From the NCBI RefSeq assembly GCF_003324565.1, contig NZ_QOLA01000039.1, positions 1-37,625 on the forward strand: a stretch of DNA of 37,625 nucleotides, read 5' to 3'. Under the pieces are notes generated by a model. It was not told where the DNA came from, ran no database searches, and was given only the letters and a program-made list of their open reading frames with translations. Positions 7,572 through 15,345 of the stretch are shown here, in pieces. Each line of letters begins with the position of its first letter. Positions within the stretch are counted from its first letter, which is position 1. Both the position numbers and the translations under genes were made by a program. Source of the DNA: Streptomyces sp. SDr-06 (GTDB lineage: Bacteria > Actinomycetota > Actinomycetes > Streptomycetales > Streptomycetaceae).

Positions 7572-7596
7572 CCCCTCAGGCTTCCCGGACAGCGAA

Positions 7597-7608
7597 GAAG
7601 GGGCCCGG
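7597..7608 (+). terminator. Left arm of split sodN terminator hairpin
   Basis: GAAGGGGCCCGG here is perfectly complementary to CCGGGCCCCTTC at 9423-9434. The arms are now 1.8 kb apart because the insertion sequence lies in the former loop. On the minus strand the restored hairpin would stand about 60 bp downstream of the original sodN stop codon at 9494-9496. Confidence 0.7.
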
Positions 7609-7618
7609 GGAGTGAACT

Positions 7619-7639
7619 GACGCTGTTGGTTATTTCGGG
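7619..7639 (+). repeat. Left terminal inverted repeat of the IS
   Basis: Starts GACGCTGTTGGTTATTTCGG and is identical over 21 bp to the reverse complement of 9392-9412. Confidence 0.85.
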
Positions 7640-9332
7640 CCCTGTTGCTTCGCCCCGTCGGCCTTGTGGTCGGCGGGGCGAAGTGCTGCGAAGTGGCTGG
7701 TGCGGGTGGGGGCTCGTGGTGTGTCGGTGAGGTGGGCGTCGATGCGGGCGAGGTTGATCGCGGCGCCTGTGAGCTGGTGCTGGAGGCTGGTTTTCGCCAG
7801 GCCTCGGTAGCGGGATCTGCGCAGGCCACAGCGCTGGACACCTTGGGAGATGGTGCCTTCGACCCCGGCGCGGATCTTGTAGCGTTCCTTCCAGCCCTCG
7901 GTCTGCTGCTCGGCCCGGGACGTGCGGATTGCATGGTGTTCGTCGTAGTGCCGCAGCCGCAGTTCACGGCGGATGGCGGTGGGCGAGTTGATGCACTCGC
8001 GCCGGACCGGACAGGGCCGACAGTCGATCATGGAAAACCGCACCCGGATCACAGGCAGCCCTTCTTGGGAACGCCGTTCGTGCCAGCCGGAGGAGGTGTG
8101 ACCTCCTGGGCAAGTGACCTGCTTGGTCTCCCAGTCGATGGTGAACACTTCCTGGTCGAAGCCACCCGCCGTGGCTGACTGGGCGCTCGTGTTGGCCGGG
8201 ACCGGGCCGTGCAGGGCGACGCCATGCGTACGCCGGGCGGCAACGATCGCGGAGGCGGAGGGATATCCGGCATCTACCCAGTGCTCGCCGGGCAGGCAGT
8301 CCCGTCCACCGAGGGACGAGTGGATCTCCTCGGTCATCACATTGTCCGGAACGGTCGCCAGGGTGGTGGCCACGTTGGTGACCAGGTTCGGGGCGTCCGC
8401 CTCGCACGTCTCCGTGAGGTGGACCTTATATCCGTCCCAGGTGATGTTCCGTTTCACACTGCCGCGTGCCTCGGTGTCATAGGGAGTGACCACGCGCATC
8501 GCGCCCGGCGGGCGGTCTTTTGGGTCCCGCCGCCTCACCTCGTCCTCAACCTGGTGGAAGTGCTGCACCCACACCTGCCGCAGAGTCTCCACCTGCTCCA
8601 GTGCCCGCAGGCCGGGCGGCGCTTGCCGGGACCGGACGGCCTCAAGCAGCCACATCCCGTCCCGGCCGATCCGCAAGCCCATTTCGTCCCGCTTGCCGCG
8701 GGCCTTCGGGAACCGGGATTCCTCGGCCCTCGTGGCGTAGTGCTGGAACCACTCCGGCTCTGCCACCTGGGCCAACCATGCGGGGGCGGCCTGGCAAGCG
8801 CGTTCAGCGCCGAGCGCAGCGTTTCGGCAACCATCTCCAGCCAGGACAGCTCCCGTGCTGCCGACAGCACGTGTGTGGAGTCGGTCCGGGCTCGTACCGC
8901 GCTCTTGAGCAGGCCCTTGCCCCGGGCCGCGACCAAGACGCCGTCCAGCATCCGCCGGCCGGCATCCGCCTGAACCAGACGATCCCGAAACTCCGACAGC
9001 ACCGAGAAGTCGAACCCCGGATCATCCAGCCGGAGCCCCAGCGCGTACTTGAAGTCGATCCTGGCCCGCACCGCCTCCGCGGCCTGCCGGTCGGTCAGCC
9101 CCTCCACGAACTGCAACACCAGCACCATCGCAAGGCGCCCCGGTGACCAGGCGGGCTTGCCCCGCACCGGGAACAGGTCCGCGAACTCCTCATCCGTGAA
9201 CAGCGGCCCCAGCTCGTCCCGAACCCGGATCGCCAAACTCCCCTTCGGGAACGCGGCCCGAGCCACCCGCACCGTCTCCGCCGGAATCTCCCCAGACCCC
9301 TTCGGCTGCATCGACACCTGCACCCACCCCAA
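7630..9332 (-). pseudogene. IS1182-family transposase, frameshifted
   Basis: Two frames together encode the whole transposase. The N-terminal part (9332 down to about 8790) contains the family N-terminal domain (FADLFPVRGKPAWSPGRLAM) and the first catalytic Asp in ARTDSTHVLSA. The rest is in another frame (about 8775 to 7630), with the second Asp in HWVDAGYPSA and the Glu in RAGVEGTISQGV, followed by CGLRRSRYRGLAKTSLQHQL. The junction is a one-base shift near 8780-8797: one frame reads ALNALARPPPHGW and the other AAPAWLAQVAEPEW. A DDE transposase of this family would normally be one chain, so this copy cannot move by itself unless the shift is a programmed frameshift. I see no slippery heptamer. 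Confidence 0.85.
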
Positions 9333-9391
9333 ACCACAACGTCGGCCTTCCAGACCACAACCAGGTCTGGAAGGCCGACGTCACGCCGGGC

Positions 9392-9412
9392 CCCGAAATA
9401 ACCAACAGCGTC
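9392..9412 (-). repeat. Right terminal inverted repeat of the IS
   Basis: Reverse complement of 7619-7639 with 21 identical positions. It marks the outer right end of the insertion sequence. Confidence 0.85.
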
Positions 9413-9422
9413 GGAATCCCGG

Positions 9423-9434
9423 CCGGGCCCCTTC
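9423..9434 (-). terminator. Right arm of split sodN terminator hairpin
   Basis: CCGGGCCCCTTC pairs perfectly with 7597-7608. It lies 60 bp from the displaced sodN 3' end at 9494, on the side where sodN transcription would have ended before both insertions. Confidence 0.7.
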
Positions 9435-9491
9435 TCGTCCGCTTCCCCCCGCGCGTCCACCGAACGCGCACGGAGCCGCGAACACGGCCTG

Positions 9492-9515
9492 GATCAGGCC
9501 TTCTTGGTCTCCTAG
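9492..9515 (-). repeat. attL: displaced copy of the sodN 3' end
   Basis: Matches 21023-21046 at 22 of 24 positions and shares the core CCTTCTTGGTCTCC. On the minus strand it reads E T K K A stop, as sodN does, with GCC instead of GCT for the last alanine. The preceding codon is TAG where sodN has TGG, so the similarity stops at the element border. It lies next to the old sodN terminator, so it is probably the original host end of the gene. Confidence 0.85.
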
Positions 9516-9699
9516 TAATGGGCCGGGTCGGTGACCTGCGGGGATCTTTCGCGCAGGGCGCTGACCTGGCCTTTTGGTGATGGGTGGCGATGGGGTGCGA
9601 CGGTTTTGAGCGGGTGTCTTGCGGACTGGGTGCGGACTGTGACACCAGAACGCCTGGCTTTGAAGGCACTCTCGGCCTTCCATGGGGCGACCCAGTTGA

Positions 9700-9756
9700 T
9701 GCTCGTACTCGATATACGTTTGTTGCTCGTACTCGATACATGGTTCACTTGGAGAC
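9700..9756 (+). promoter_or_regulatory. Direct-repeat operator in front of the PadR gene
   Basis: TGCTCGTACTCGATA occurs at 9700-9714 and again at 9724-9738, 24 bp apart, i.e. on roughly the same helix face at just over two turns. CGTACTCGATATACG within the first copy is itself partly symmetric. The second copy ends 18 bp before the PadR start codon at 9757, so binding would cover the promoter. Self-regulation by the PadR protein is the simplest reading. Confidence 0.55.
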
Positions 9757-10077
9757 ATGTCCAACATCAGGCTCACCAAGTCGACCATGGCGGTCCTGGG
9801 GGTGCTCCTCGATGCGAAGCCCAACGCGCCAGCGTGGGGTCTGAGTATCTGTCGTGATGCCGATCTCGGCCCCGGCACCGTCTATCCCATTCTTGACCGC
9901 CTTCTGGAGCGTGGCTGGCTCAGCTGTTGGGATGAGACGGAAGCTCATCCTGGGCGTCCGGCACGACGGTTCTACGAGTTCACGGGGGCTGGTCGTGCCC
10001 AGGCGCTTGAAGCGCTGGAGGCGCGTAATGCACGCCGTGCCCGGTTCGGTTTCCGGCCTGCGGGCGGTGCAGCATGA
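9757..10077 (+). CDS. PadR-family transcriptional regulator
   Basis: 106 aa, almost entirely the PadR winged helix. LTKSTMAVLGVLLDA opens helix 1, GLSICRDADLGPGTVYPILD is the recognition region (about residues 28-47), and RPARRFYEFTGAGRAQAL is the wing. It lacks the long C-terminal dimerization helices of PadR/Vir types, so it is a subfamily-2-like short protein. Its last four bases overlap the next start (ATGA), so the two genes are coupled. Pairing of a short PadR with a membrane or anti-sigma-like partner recalls envelope-stress or sigma-factor control units. GC content around it is visibly lower than in the core genes. Confidence 0.88.
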   Translation: MSNIRLTKSTMAVLGVLLDAKPNAPAWGLSICRDADLGPGTVYPILDRLLERGWLSCWDETEAHPGRPARRFYEFTGAGRAQALEALEARNARRARFGFRPAGGAA

Positions 10078-10808
10078 CGGAGCATGATCAGGACCGTACG
10101 CCTGGACTGGGGGCAGACCACCTCGGAGAGCGTATGGCCTCCTTGGTGAATGGCGAGCTTGGCCACGGTGTACGTGAACGCGTACTTGCGCACCTCGCGA
10201 CTTGTGCGAGGTGCAAGGCCGAGGCTGACGCGCAGCGACGTCTCAAGGCGGCTTTCGATGACGTGTCGCAGGAGCCGACCCCGAGCTTCCTTGAACGCCT
10301 CCAGAGCCTCCCGAACGTGGCGGCCCTTATCGACGATTTCAACGTGACGTTCGTTCGCGAGCAGCAGCGCCGGGAGCCACGAGCGGAGCGGTTGGCCTCC
10401 CTGGCAGCTATAATTGCAGGGGATCGGCGTGGCATGCGCACAGCATGGCTGGCTGATCTCGACGGTGACCCTGATGCCGGCGTCTCTCTCACCACCTGGC
10501 AGCAACGACGGTACGCGTTGGGAGTGCTCGTTGCCGCTGTTCGGTGCCGTCTTCGTGACGGTCTTGGACGTTTGTGGCGTCCTGTCGACTGGACGTTGGA
10601 GACGAGGAACCGTCGGGAGACATTTATCGGCGTGCCACCTGCACTGCTGGTGGTCTACATCGCCGAGCACGATGGAGTGCACACCCTTTTGACTGAGGGG
10701 TGGGGCTGGGTTGGTGGCTGCGGCGCGGCGGCGTTCGCTTTTGTCCGCTGGCTCCAGCGTCTTCGGGGGATCGAGTTGGCCGACAGCTCTCCGTCCAACG
10801 GAGACTAG
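10074..10808 (+). CDS. Anti-sigma-like zinc-finger protein with membrane tail
   Basis: 244 aa. Residues 14-70 resemble zinc-finger anti-sigma domains (zf-HC2). The run DHLGERMASLVNGELGHGVR leads into H40, C44 and C47 (HLATCARC), and then AEADAQRRLKAAFDD, which is very like Streptomyces anti-sigma factors of the RsbN type. The middle is charged and helical. Two hydrophobic stretches (about 183-198 with VPPALLVVYIAEH, and 207-225 with GWVGGCGAAAFAFVRWL) could anchor the C-terminus. No sigma factor is encoded in the element, so the partner would be a host sigma factor or the coupled PadR protein. The domain order (cytosolic finger, then membrane) fits a transmembrane anti-sigma factor, but activity is inferred. 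Confidence 0.75.
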   Translation: MTEHDQDRTPGLGADHLGERMASLVNGELGHGVRERVLAHLATCARCKAEADAQRRLKAAFDDVSQEPTPSFLERLQSLPNVAALIDDFNVTFVREQQRREPRAERLASLAAIIAGDRRGMRTAWLADLDGDPDAGVSLTTWQQRRYALGVLVAAVRCRLRDGLGRLWRPVDWTLETRNRRETFIGVPPALLVVYIAEHDGVHTLLTEGWGWVGGCGAAAFAFVRWLQRLRGIELADSSPSNGD

Positions 10809-10863
10809 GCTCCTGAACTGCCACTTCAACATAGCGCAGCTTCAGATATCGCCATCAAGGGGG

Positions 10864-12852
10864 CTAGCGATTAGGAGCCTTGTAGTTTTGCCACCATGTT
10901 GGGCCTGCGGCAGGCGCGGTGCCCCAGGTCGTCAGTTGGGTTAGCTCTGCTGTTGCATCGCTGTTTTGCCCCAGACGTGTGTGTCGAATCGCCCCAGACA
11001 GTGCCCACGCCAGGTCATCGTCTGTGGCGAGCACAGCAAGTTCGCGTAGTTCGCGCAATCGCGCGACGGCTGTCGCAGGCGTTGCTTGCAGAGCATTGGC
11101 GGCCTGCCCGGCCATCCATCTACGCACAAAGCTGGTGGGTAGCCAAGGAGTACCGTCGTACGTCCAGCGAAGCTGGGCGCGAAGGAAAGCCAGCTGGTGT
11201 GCGTCGGTATCCTCCGTTGTTTCCGAGAGCGCACGCCACGGGGCGATGGGCCCGGCAAGGATGTGGATACCGCTGTCCTGATGCGCGGTGAAGACCAGTT
11301 CTTCCAAGTCTTCCGGCAGGGTCGGCTGGAGCATAGCGATCAGCATCGGCAAGGGCGTCTCGGAGCCTGTCCGGGCTTCGACCTGCCACTGCTTGTCATT
11401 GGCCGTGATGATGACATCGTGGCAGTTCATCGTCTCCAGGACGGCTGTGGTCATCTGCTCGGCAGTCAAACCAAGGCTGTGCCACAGGCCGTCGAGTCCG
11501 AAGCTGGTGAACCCGAGTTCGCCCAGTGCCTGGAGCAGCGCCAACTGGCAGGCCAAGACGCTCTCGTACCCCTGGAAAACCCCATCGAGTACATCGGCCC
11601 ACGCCACCTTGCGGGTCTTGGACTTGCGCTCGATCACGGCGAAGTCTTCTTCGTAGTGAACCAGGGCATGAGCGCGACCGGTGCGCAGGTCGCTGTCCAA
11701 GCCGTTGATGAGTCCTTGCAGGGCTGGTTCCTGTTGGGCGGTGTTCACCAGGTCAGTGGCGTTCTTGTGCCGCAGGTTCTCGTACGCGGCCGACTTTCGG
11801 CCGCAGGCTAGTAGTAGGACGGTCGCAATGACTTGCCCCGGCCCCTCGACCAGGGCGGCAGCCATACCAAGTAGCGCGCGGCCAGCCTGCCGAGAGTGGA
11901 CCGCGTTGTCCATCGCGTGCGCAGCTTCCATGGAGCCGTCGAACAGCTCCCAGACGGCCCGCTTGAAGTCCTCCTCGAACAAAGGCGTCGCGGCTAGCGT
12001 CCGCAAGACTGTCGGGCTGGACCGGAATACTTCGTAGGCGCGATGCAGCACCTCGTGGAACTGGTCGGGGTCGAATAGGCTGCGGGCCTGCAGGTCGTGC
12101 ACGGCGAACAGAATCCCGGAGCCGGGCACCCCGCGCGAAGATACCAACTGCATAAGCGCGTCACGGCCAGCGGTGTCCAGGGCCAGCAGGTCCGAAGCCT
12201 GGCACGCCTCCAGCGCCCGCGCCAACAGACAATCTTGAATTTGTGCGATGTCGCGCTGTTTGGTCATCACGCTGATGGTGTTTGCGATGACCGCTGCTTG
12301 ATCGGCTAGTGCTGCGGTGCGGTCCAGGTGCTTTTGCGCGGTGCTGGCCAGATTCTGGGCCTGCAGGGGAGATGCCGCGAGCAGCGCTGCAAGGTAGGCA
12401 TCGACCACGGCGTCCAACTCGCCTGCCAGCTCACGCAGGTGCTTGACAAGCGCCCGCAGAGGACGCCTTCCATCAGCGCCGTCAACTATGGCACGCAACT
12501 TGACGTACTCGGACACCGCGCGCTCAAGATCCTCAGCGCCCTGGACGTTACCTTCAGCCGTGGCTGTCGCGGCTTCGAAGAAGATACCCATCCACTCGCT
12601 CAGGCTGCCGAAGACATCGGCATGCAAGAACTCGGTGGCGTCCATTTGTCGCGAGGACACCAGGGGGACCGGCTGTGACAGAACCGTCCGCGCCCGCGCG
12701 GCGGCCTGCCGACGCGCGAGACTGGCCGTGTCTACCTCCCACGGCTCGGGTCGCCTGCCGCAGTCGGGACACTCGACGCCCCGAATGCGGTTGACACCGC
12801 ACCTTGAGCAGGTGATCTGGGAAAAGGCCAGCTTGAAGGTGTGCACGGTCAT
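10864..12852 (-). CDS. 662-aa zinc-ribbon protein of unknown function
   Basis: I do not recognise the family. The start at ATG 12852 gives MTVHTFKLAFSQ, then a zinc ribbon with C15, C18, C28 and C31 (TCSRCGV and VECPDCGRR). After a linker, the protein is almost wholly helical from about residue 70 to 640, with many Leu/Ala heptad-like stretches (LRALVKHLRELAGELDAV, LLARALEACQASDLLAL). One segment (about 345-365, MAAALVEGPGQVIATVLLLA) is hydrophobic enough to dip into a membrane or form a core helix. No nuclease, helicase, NTPase or peptidase motif is visible. It is a single gene, convergent with the PadR operon, in the lowest-GC part of the window. It could be element cargo such as a defence or exclusion protein; that is a guess based on location. 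Confidence 0.75.
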   Translation of the reverse strand: MTVHTFKLAFSQITCSRCGVNRIRGVECPDCGRRPEPWEVDTASLARRQAAARARTVLSQPVPLVSSRQMDATEFLHADVFGSLSEWMGIFFEAATATAEGNVQGAEDLERAVSEYVKLRAIVDGADGRRPLRALVKHLRELAGELDAVVDAYLAALLAASPLQAQNLASTAQKHLDRTAALADQAAVIANTISVMTKQRDIAQIQDCLLARALEACQASDLLALDTAGRDALMQLVSSRGVPGSGILFAVHDLQARSLFDPDQFHEVLHRAYEVFRSSPTVLRTLAATPLFEEDFKRAVWELFDGSMEAAHAMDNAVHSRQAGRALLGMAAALVEGPGQVIATVLLLACGRKSAAYENLRHKNATDLVNTAQQEPALQGLINGLDSDLRTGRAHALVHYEEDFAVIERKSKTRKVAWADVLDGVFQGYESVLACQLALLQALGELGFTSFGLDGLWHSLGLTAEQMTTAVLETMNCHDVIITANDKQWQVEARTGSETPLPMLIAMLQPTLPEDLEELVFTAHQDSGIHILAGPIAPWRALSETTEDTDAHQLAFLRAQLRWTYDGTPWLPTSFVRRWMAGQAANALQATPATAVARLRELRELAVLATDDDLAWALSGAIRHTRLGQNSDATAELTQLTTWGTAPAAGPTWWQNYKAPNR

Positions 12853-13228
12853 GGGCTACGTCATCTCAATCGTTCCAGCACAGAGCGTCTATCTTGGTCG
12901 CGGCTGTGGGGCTGTACCAGAATGATCCCCTCTTAGCCCTGACTAGAGCACGTGGATTTCATGATTCGAGCCTGACCTGGGAGTGGCGTTGGTGTCTCCT
13001 TCGGTTTCGCGGATCAGCACTCGAATCCGTGTATGCACGCGCCCGCGCAATAACGGCGTTCGGTTGATCACCCACCCTGGTCTTCCGGCAGCGAGGGCAA
13101 CGAAGACAAAGCAGCCAGCAGCCAGTATCGCTATGGCGTCACGACGGTTGCCAGGGCCGACACGATCGCATAGAAGTGGAGGAGGAACTTCAACGCCGGT
13201 CCTTTCAGTCCATGAGGGTGTCTGCGCT
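12853..13228. other. Intergenic stretch, 376 bp, no convincing gene
   Basis: It lies upstream of the 662-aa gene and downstream of the NUDIX gene, both on the minus strand. A minus-strand open frame (12943-13329) includes a hydrophobic run DAIAILAAGCFVFVALAAGR, but its only ATG lies inside the NUDIX coding sequence, and no ribosome binding site precedes a start near the hydrophobic part. A 20-codon frame beginning TTG near 13193 with AAAGGA upstream is also possible. The stretch may be the residue of a small membrane-protein gene. The promoter of the 662-aa gene should lie near 12860-12930. Confidence 0.4.
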
Positions 13229-13729
13229 CTATTGCCATCCGTCGAGGGAGACTTCCGGACCACCCGCGAGGTAGCGGTGGAGGGCACTGGCGGTGGTGTC
13301 CACGAACTCCGCGGGGATGGCGTCGGCATCGACCCAGCAGACCTGGGAGTGTTTGCGTGGTTCGCGGTTTTCGGGTTCGCCGGTCCATTCGTGGGCGGTG
13401 AAGACGACGGTGAGGAAGCCGTTGGGGGCTTCGACGCCCCAGGCGCCGTGGATGATGTGGGCGACCTTCAGGGACTCCGGCTTCACGGTCAGGCCGGTCT
13501 CCTCGTACAGCTCGCGTACGGCGGTCTCCGTGATGGGCTCGCCGGGCTCGCTCTTGCCGACGGGGGGGTCCCACATGCCCTGGGCGAACTTGGCGTTCTG
13601 GCTGCGCTGGAGGAGGACGACGCGGTTGGTGGCCTTGTCGTGGACGATGACGGCGGCGACCAGCAGGGTCATGGATTCGAGGGCGGGCGGCAGGGCTTTG
13701 GGCTGGTCGTCGGTGGTCCGCTGAGCCAC
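13229..13729 (-). CDS. NUDIX hydrolase
   Basis: 166 aa from GTG 13729, eight bases after AAGGGA; ATG 13673 is an alternative without a good ribosome binding site. The NUDIX box is complete at residues 58-80: Gly58, Glu64, Arg72-Glu73, Glu76-Glu77 and Gly79, in the context GKSEPGE and RELYEETGL. Such enzymes use Mg2+ to cleave nucleoside diphosphate-X compounds. The open frame continues upstream but overlaps the regulator gene in Pro/Arg-rich shadow sequence. It follows the XRE/TPR regulator by 35 bp on the same strand, so the two form an operon divergent from the kinase/methyltransferase genes. It might sanitize or release a nucleotide-linked product of that set. Confidence 0.9.
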   Translation of the reverse strand: MAQRTTDDQPKALPPALESMTLLVAAVIVHDKATNRVVLLQRSQNAKFAQGMWDPPVGKSEPGEPITETAVRELYEETGLTVKPESLKVAHIIHGAWGVEAPNGFLTVVFTAHEWTGEPENREPRKHSQVCWVDADAIPAEFVDTTASALHRYLAGGPEVSLDGWQ

Positions 13730-13764
13730 GGCTTGTGTCCCTTCGTCGGCCGGATGGTGGCAGC

Positions 13765-15120
13765 TTAGGCCAGTGCTTCGCGTGCGCGGCGGGCGAGTTC
13801 GGCGGCTCCGGGCACTTTGCGGCGCTGATAGATGGAGAGGGTGGAGCGGAGCGAGGTGATCGCTTTGCGGGTGCGGTCGGACGTCATTCCCTCCATCAGG
13901 GTCAGGGCCTGTGACCAGGCGGCGACGGCTTCGTCGGCTCGGGCCTGGGCGGCGAGGCTGTCGCCGAGGTCGGCGTGCGTGAGGGCGTGGACGCGCTTGT
14001 ACTTCTCGGGGTCCCAGCGCACCAGGGCATCGCGGTGCTGTTGCTCGGTACCGACGTGGTCGGCGAGGTCGGTCAGAGTGCGGGCGGTGTGGCTGGCGAC
14101 AGTGCCGGCGGCCGGGCCGCTGACGCGGGAGTAGCTGGGCTGGGGCCCGTCGTCGCGTAGGAGGGCGTCTTCGGCGGCGAGCAGGGCGCGGGCCGCTGCG
14201 GGCTTCGCGCCGACCGCGGCGTAGGCGCGGGCGTGGGTGATGTGCAGTAGCGCCTCGGTCTGGCCGTCGACGTGGCCCAGGCCGCGGGTGAGGGCGCCTT
14301 CGACGAGGTCGACGCAGTGGTGGGGCTGTTTGAGGCTCAGTGCCTGGTGGGCGAGGGCGCGCATCATCCAGGCGGCGTGGCCGCGCGGGTCGGCTTCGCA
14401 GGCGAGTTGGTAGCCGACCTGGTAATAGCGCTGGGCGGCCCCTTCCTGGCCGAGGTCGTGGTGCTTCCACCCGGCGAGGTACGCGAGTTCGGCGACGGCA
14501 CCGAAGGCCGCTTGCCGTAGCGCTTCATTCGGGAATCGGCCGCGGAGCATGGGAGCGGCGGTGTCGGCGAGGTAGGCCGTGACCGTGGTCAGGCCGTGGC
14601 CGCCACCGAGGCGTTCATCAGCCGCGCTGAAAGCCGCGGTGATCTGCCCTACGACGTCCACGTCCTCCATCCCGACCAGGGAGCTGCCGGTGCGGGCCCG
14701 CAACATCCGGGCGGTGGCCTCGTGGTCGTAGAAGAGCGGCATGGCCACCCCGGCCGTGGTGAAGGCAGCCACGGCAAGGCAGCGGCGGCGTTCGACGTCG
14801 GCACGGCCCAGATCGGTGGCGGCCAGAACAGGATCGGGCTCCTGCGCCACCGTAGTTTCGGGTGCTCGAAGGCCAATCTCGACCAGAGTGATGGGGCGGC
14901 CTGTCCGGCGGGACAGCGCCTCAGCGAGGTACTGGCCGGTCCGTCCGGTCGGCTGGCGTGTGCCGTTCACCCAGTGGGAGACGGCCGACTTGTTGGTCTG
15001 GAGGATCTCGCCGTTCTCGGCCGCGATGCGCCGGATGTCCTTCGCCAGGGCCTCGTAGGTGCAGCCGATCGCCTCGATGACGTCACGCAGGCGGGAGTTG
15101 GGCCCTTTCGGCGCTGCCAC
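13765..15120 (-). CDS. XRE-type regulator with TPR-like helical domain
   Basis: 451 aa from GTG 15120, with GGAGG upstream. An N-terminal helix-turn-helix (about residues 8-80) contains CTYEALAKDIRRIAAENG and KSAVSHWVNGTRQPTGRT, the recognition helix pattern of XRE proteins. From about residue 150 on it is an array of helical hairpins (YLAGWKHHDLGQEGAAQRYY, ALAHQALSLKQPHHCVDLVE, HADLGDSLAAQARADEAVAA) typical of TPR-containing Streptomyces regulators. Proteins of this type are thought to sense a peptide or partner through the TPR part; here that is inference. It is divergent from the 249-aa gene across a 225-bp control region, so it is the likely regulator of the module. Confidence 0.88.
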   Translation of the reverse strand: MAAPKGPNSRLRDVIEAIGCTYEALAKDIRRIAAENGEILQTNKSAVSHWVNGTRQPTGRTGQYLAEALSRRTGRPITLVEIGLRAPETTVAQEPDPVLAATDLGRADVERRRCLAVAAFTTAGVAMPLFYDHEATARMLRARTGSSLVGMEDVDVVGQITAAFSAADERLGGGHGLTTVTAYLADTAAPMLRGRFPNEALRQAAFGAVAELAYLAGWKHHDLGQEGAAQRYYQVGYQLACEADPRGHAAWMMRALAHQALSLKQPHHCVDLVEGALTRGLGHVDGQTEALLHITHARAYAAVGAKPAAARALLAAEDALLRDDGPQPSYSRVSGPAAGTVASHTARTLTDLADHVGTEQQHRDALVRWDPEKYKRVHALTHADLGDSLAAQARADEAVAAWSQALTLMEGMTSDRTRKAITSLRSTLSIYQRRKVPGAAELARRAREALA

Positions 15121-15142
15121 GATCGCCTCCGCTCCAGAGCTG

Positions 15143-15159
15143 TAAACCGCGTATACCGC
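15143..15159. promoter_or_regulatory. Candidate XRE operator in divergent control region
   Basis: TAAACCGC (15143-15150) followed by GTATACCGC (15151-15159) gives two ACCGC units nine bases apart around the symmetric core GTATAC. On the minus strand the region supplies TATACG, a possible -10 for the regulator gene, with the ribosome binding site and GTG start 24-40 bp further on. It is a weak call based on position and repetition only. Confidence 0.3.
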
Positions 15160-15291
15160 TTCAACTGCCTCTCACCGTACCCACTGTGCGTGACGGAGGG
15201 TTCACTAAACATCAGCCGCCCGGCCCCGGTCCGACACCGTGACCAGGCTCCCCCCTTCGGCCGGGCGGCCCCCGAAGTTCCGTACGCCTAC

Positions 15292-15324
15292 ACCGGGTTC
15301 GGGCATTCCTGTGCCCGAACCCGG
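15292..15324 (+). promoter_or_regulatory. Strong 13-bp-stem leader hairpin before the cargo operon
   Basis: CCGGGTTCGGGCA (15293-15305) and TGCCCGAACCCGG (15312-15324) pair perfectly with a 6-base loop. It ends 21 bp before the GTG of the 249-aa gene and is not followed by a T run. As a terminator it would be odd in front of a gene. An attenuator, mRNA-stability element or protein-binding leader is more likely. Confidence 0.6.
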
Positions 15325-15345
15325 CCGATCAGAGACGGAGACACG

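Larger units (their letters stand above)
7619..9412. mobile_element. IS1182-type insertion sequence (defective)
   Basis: About 1.79 kb, bounded by terminal inverted repeats that begin GACGCTGTTGGTTATTTCGG and match for 21 bp. A single transposase gene fills it on the minus strand and is frameshifted. No target duplication is visible (left flank AACT, right flank GGAA). The element sits between the two arms of a strong hairpin, which fits a preference of some family members for palindromic or terminator targets. Confidence 0.85.

Noticed and set aside
12943..13329. Small membrane-protein gene before the 662-aa gene
   Set aside because: The only ATG lies within the NUDIX gene and no start with a ribosome binding site fits the hydrophobic part; recorded only as possible residue.
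13760..14470. Pro/Arg-rich upstream extension of the NUDIX frame
   Set aside because: It overlaps the XRE/TPR regulator in another frame and shows only low-complexity shadow sequence; the NUDIX protein starts at 13729.
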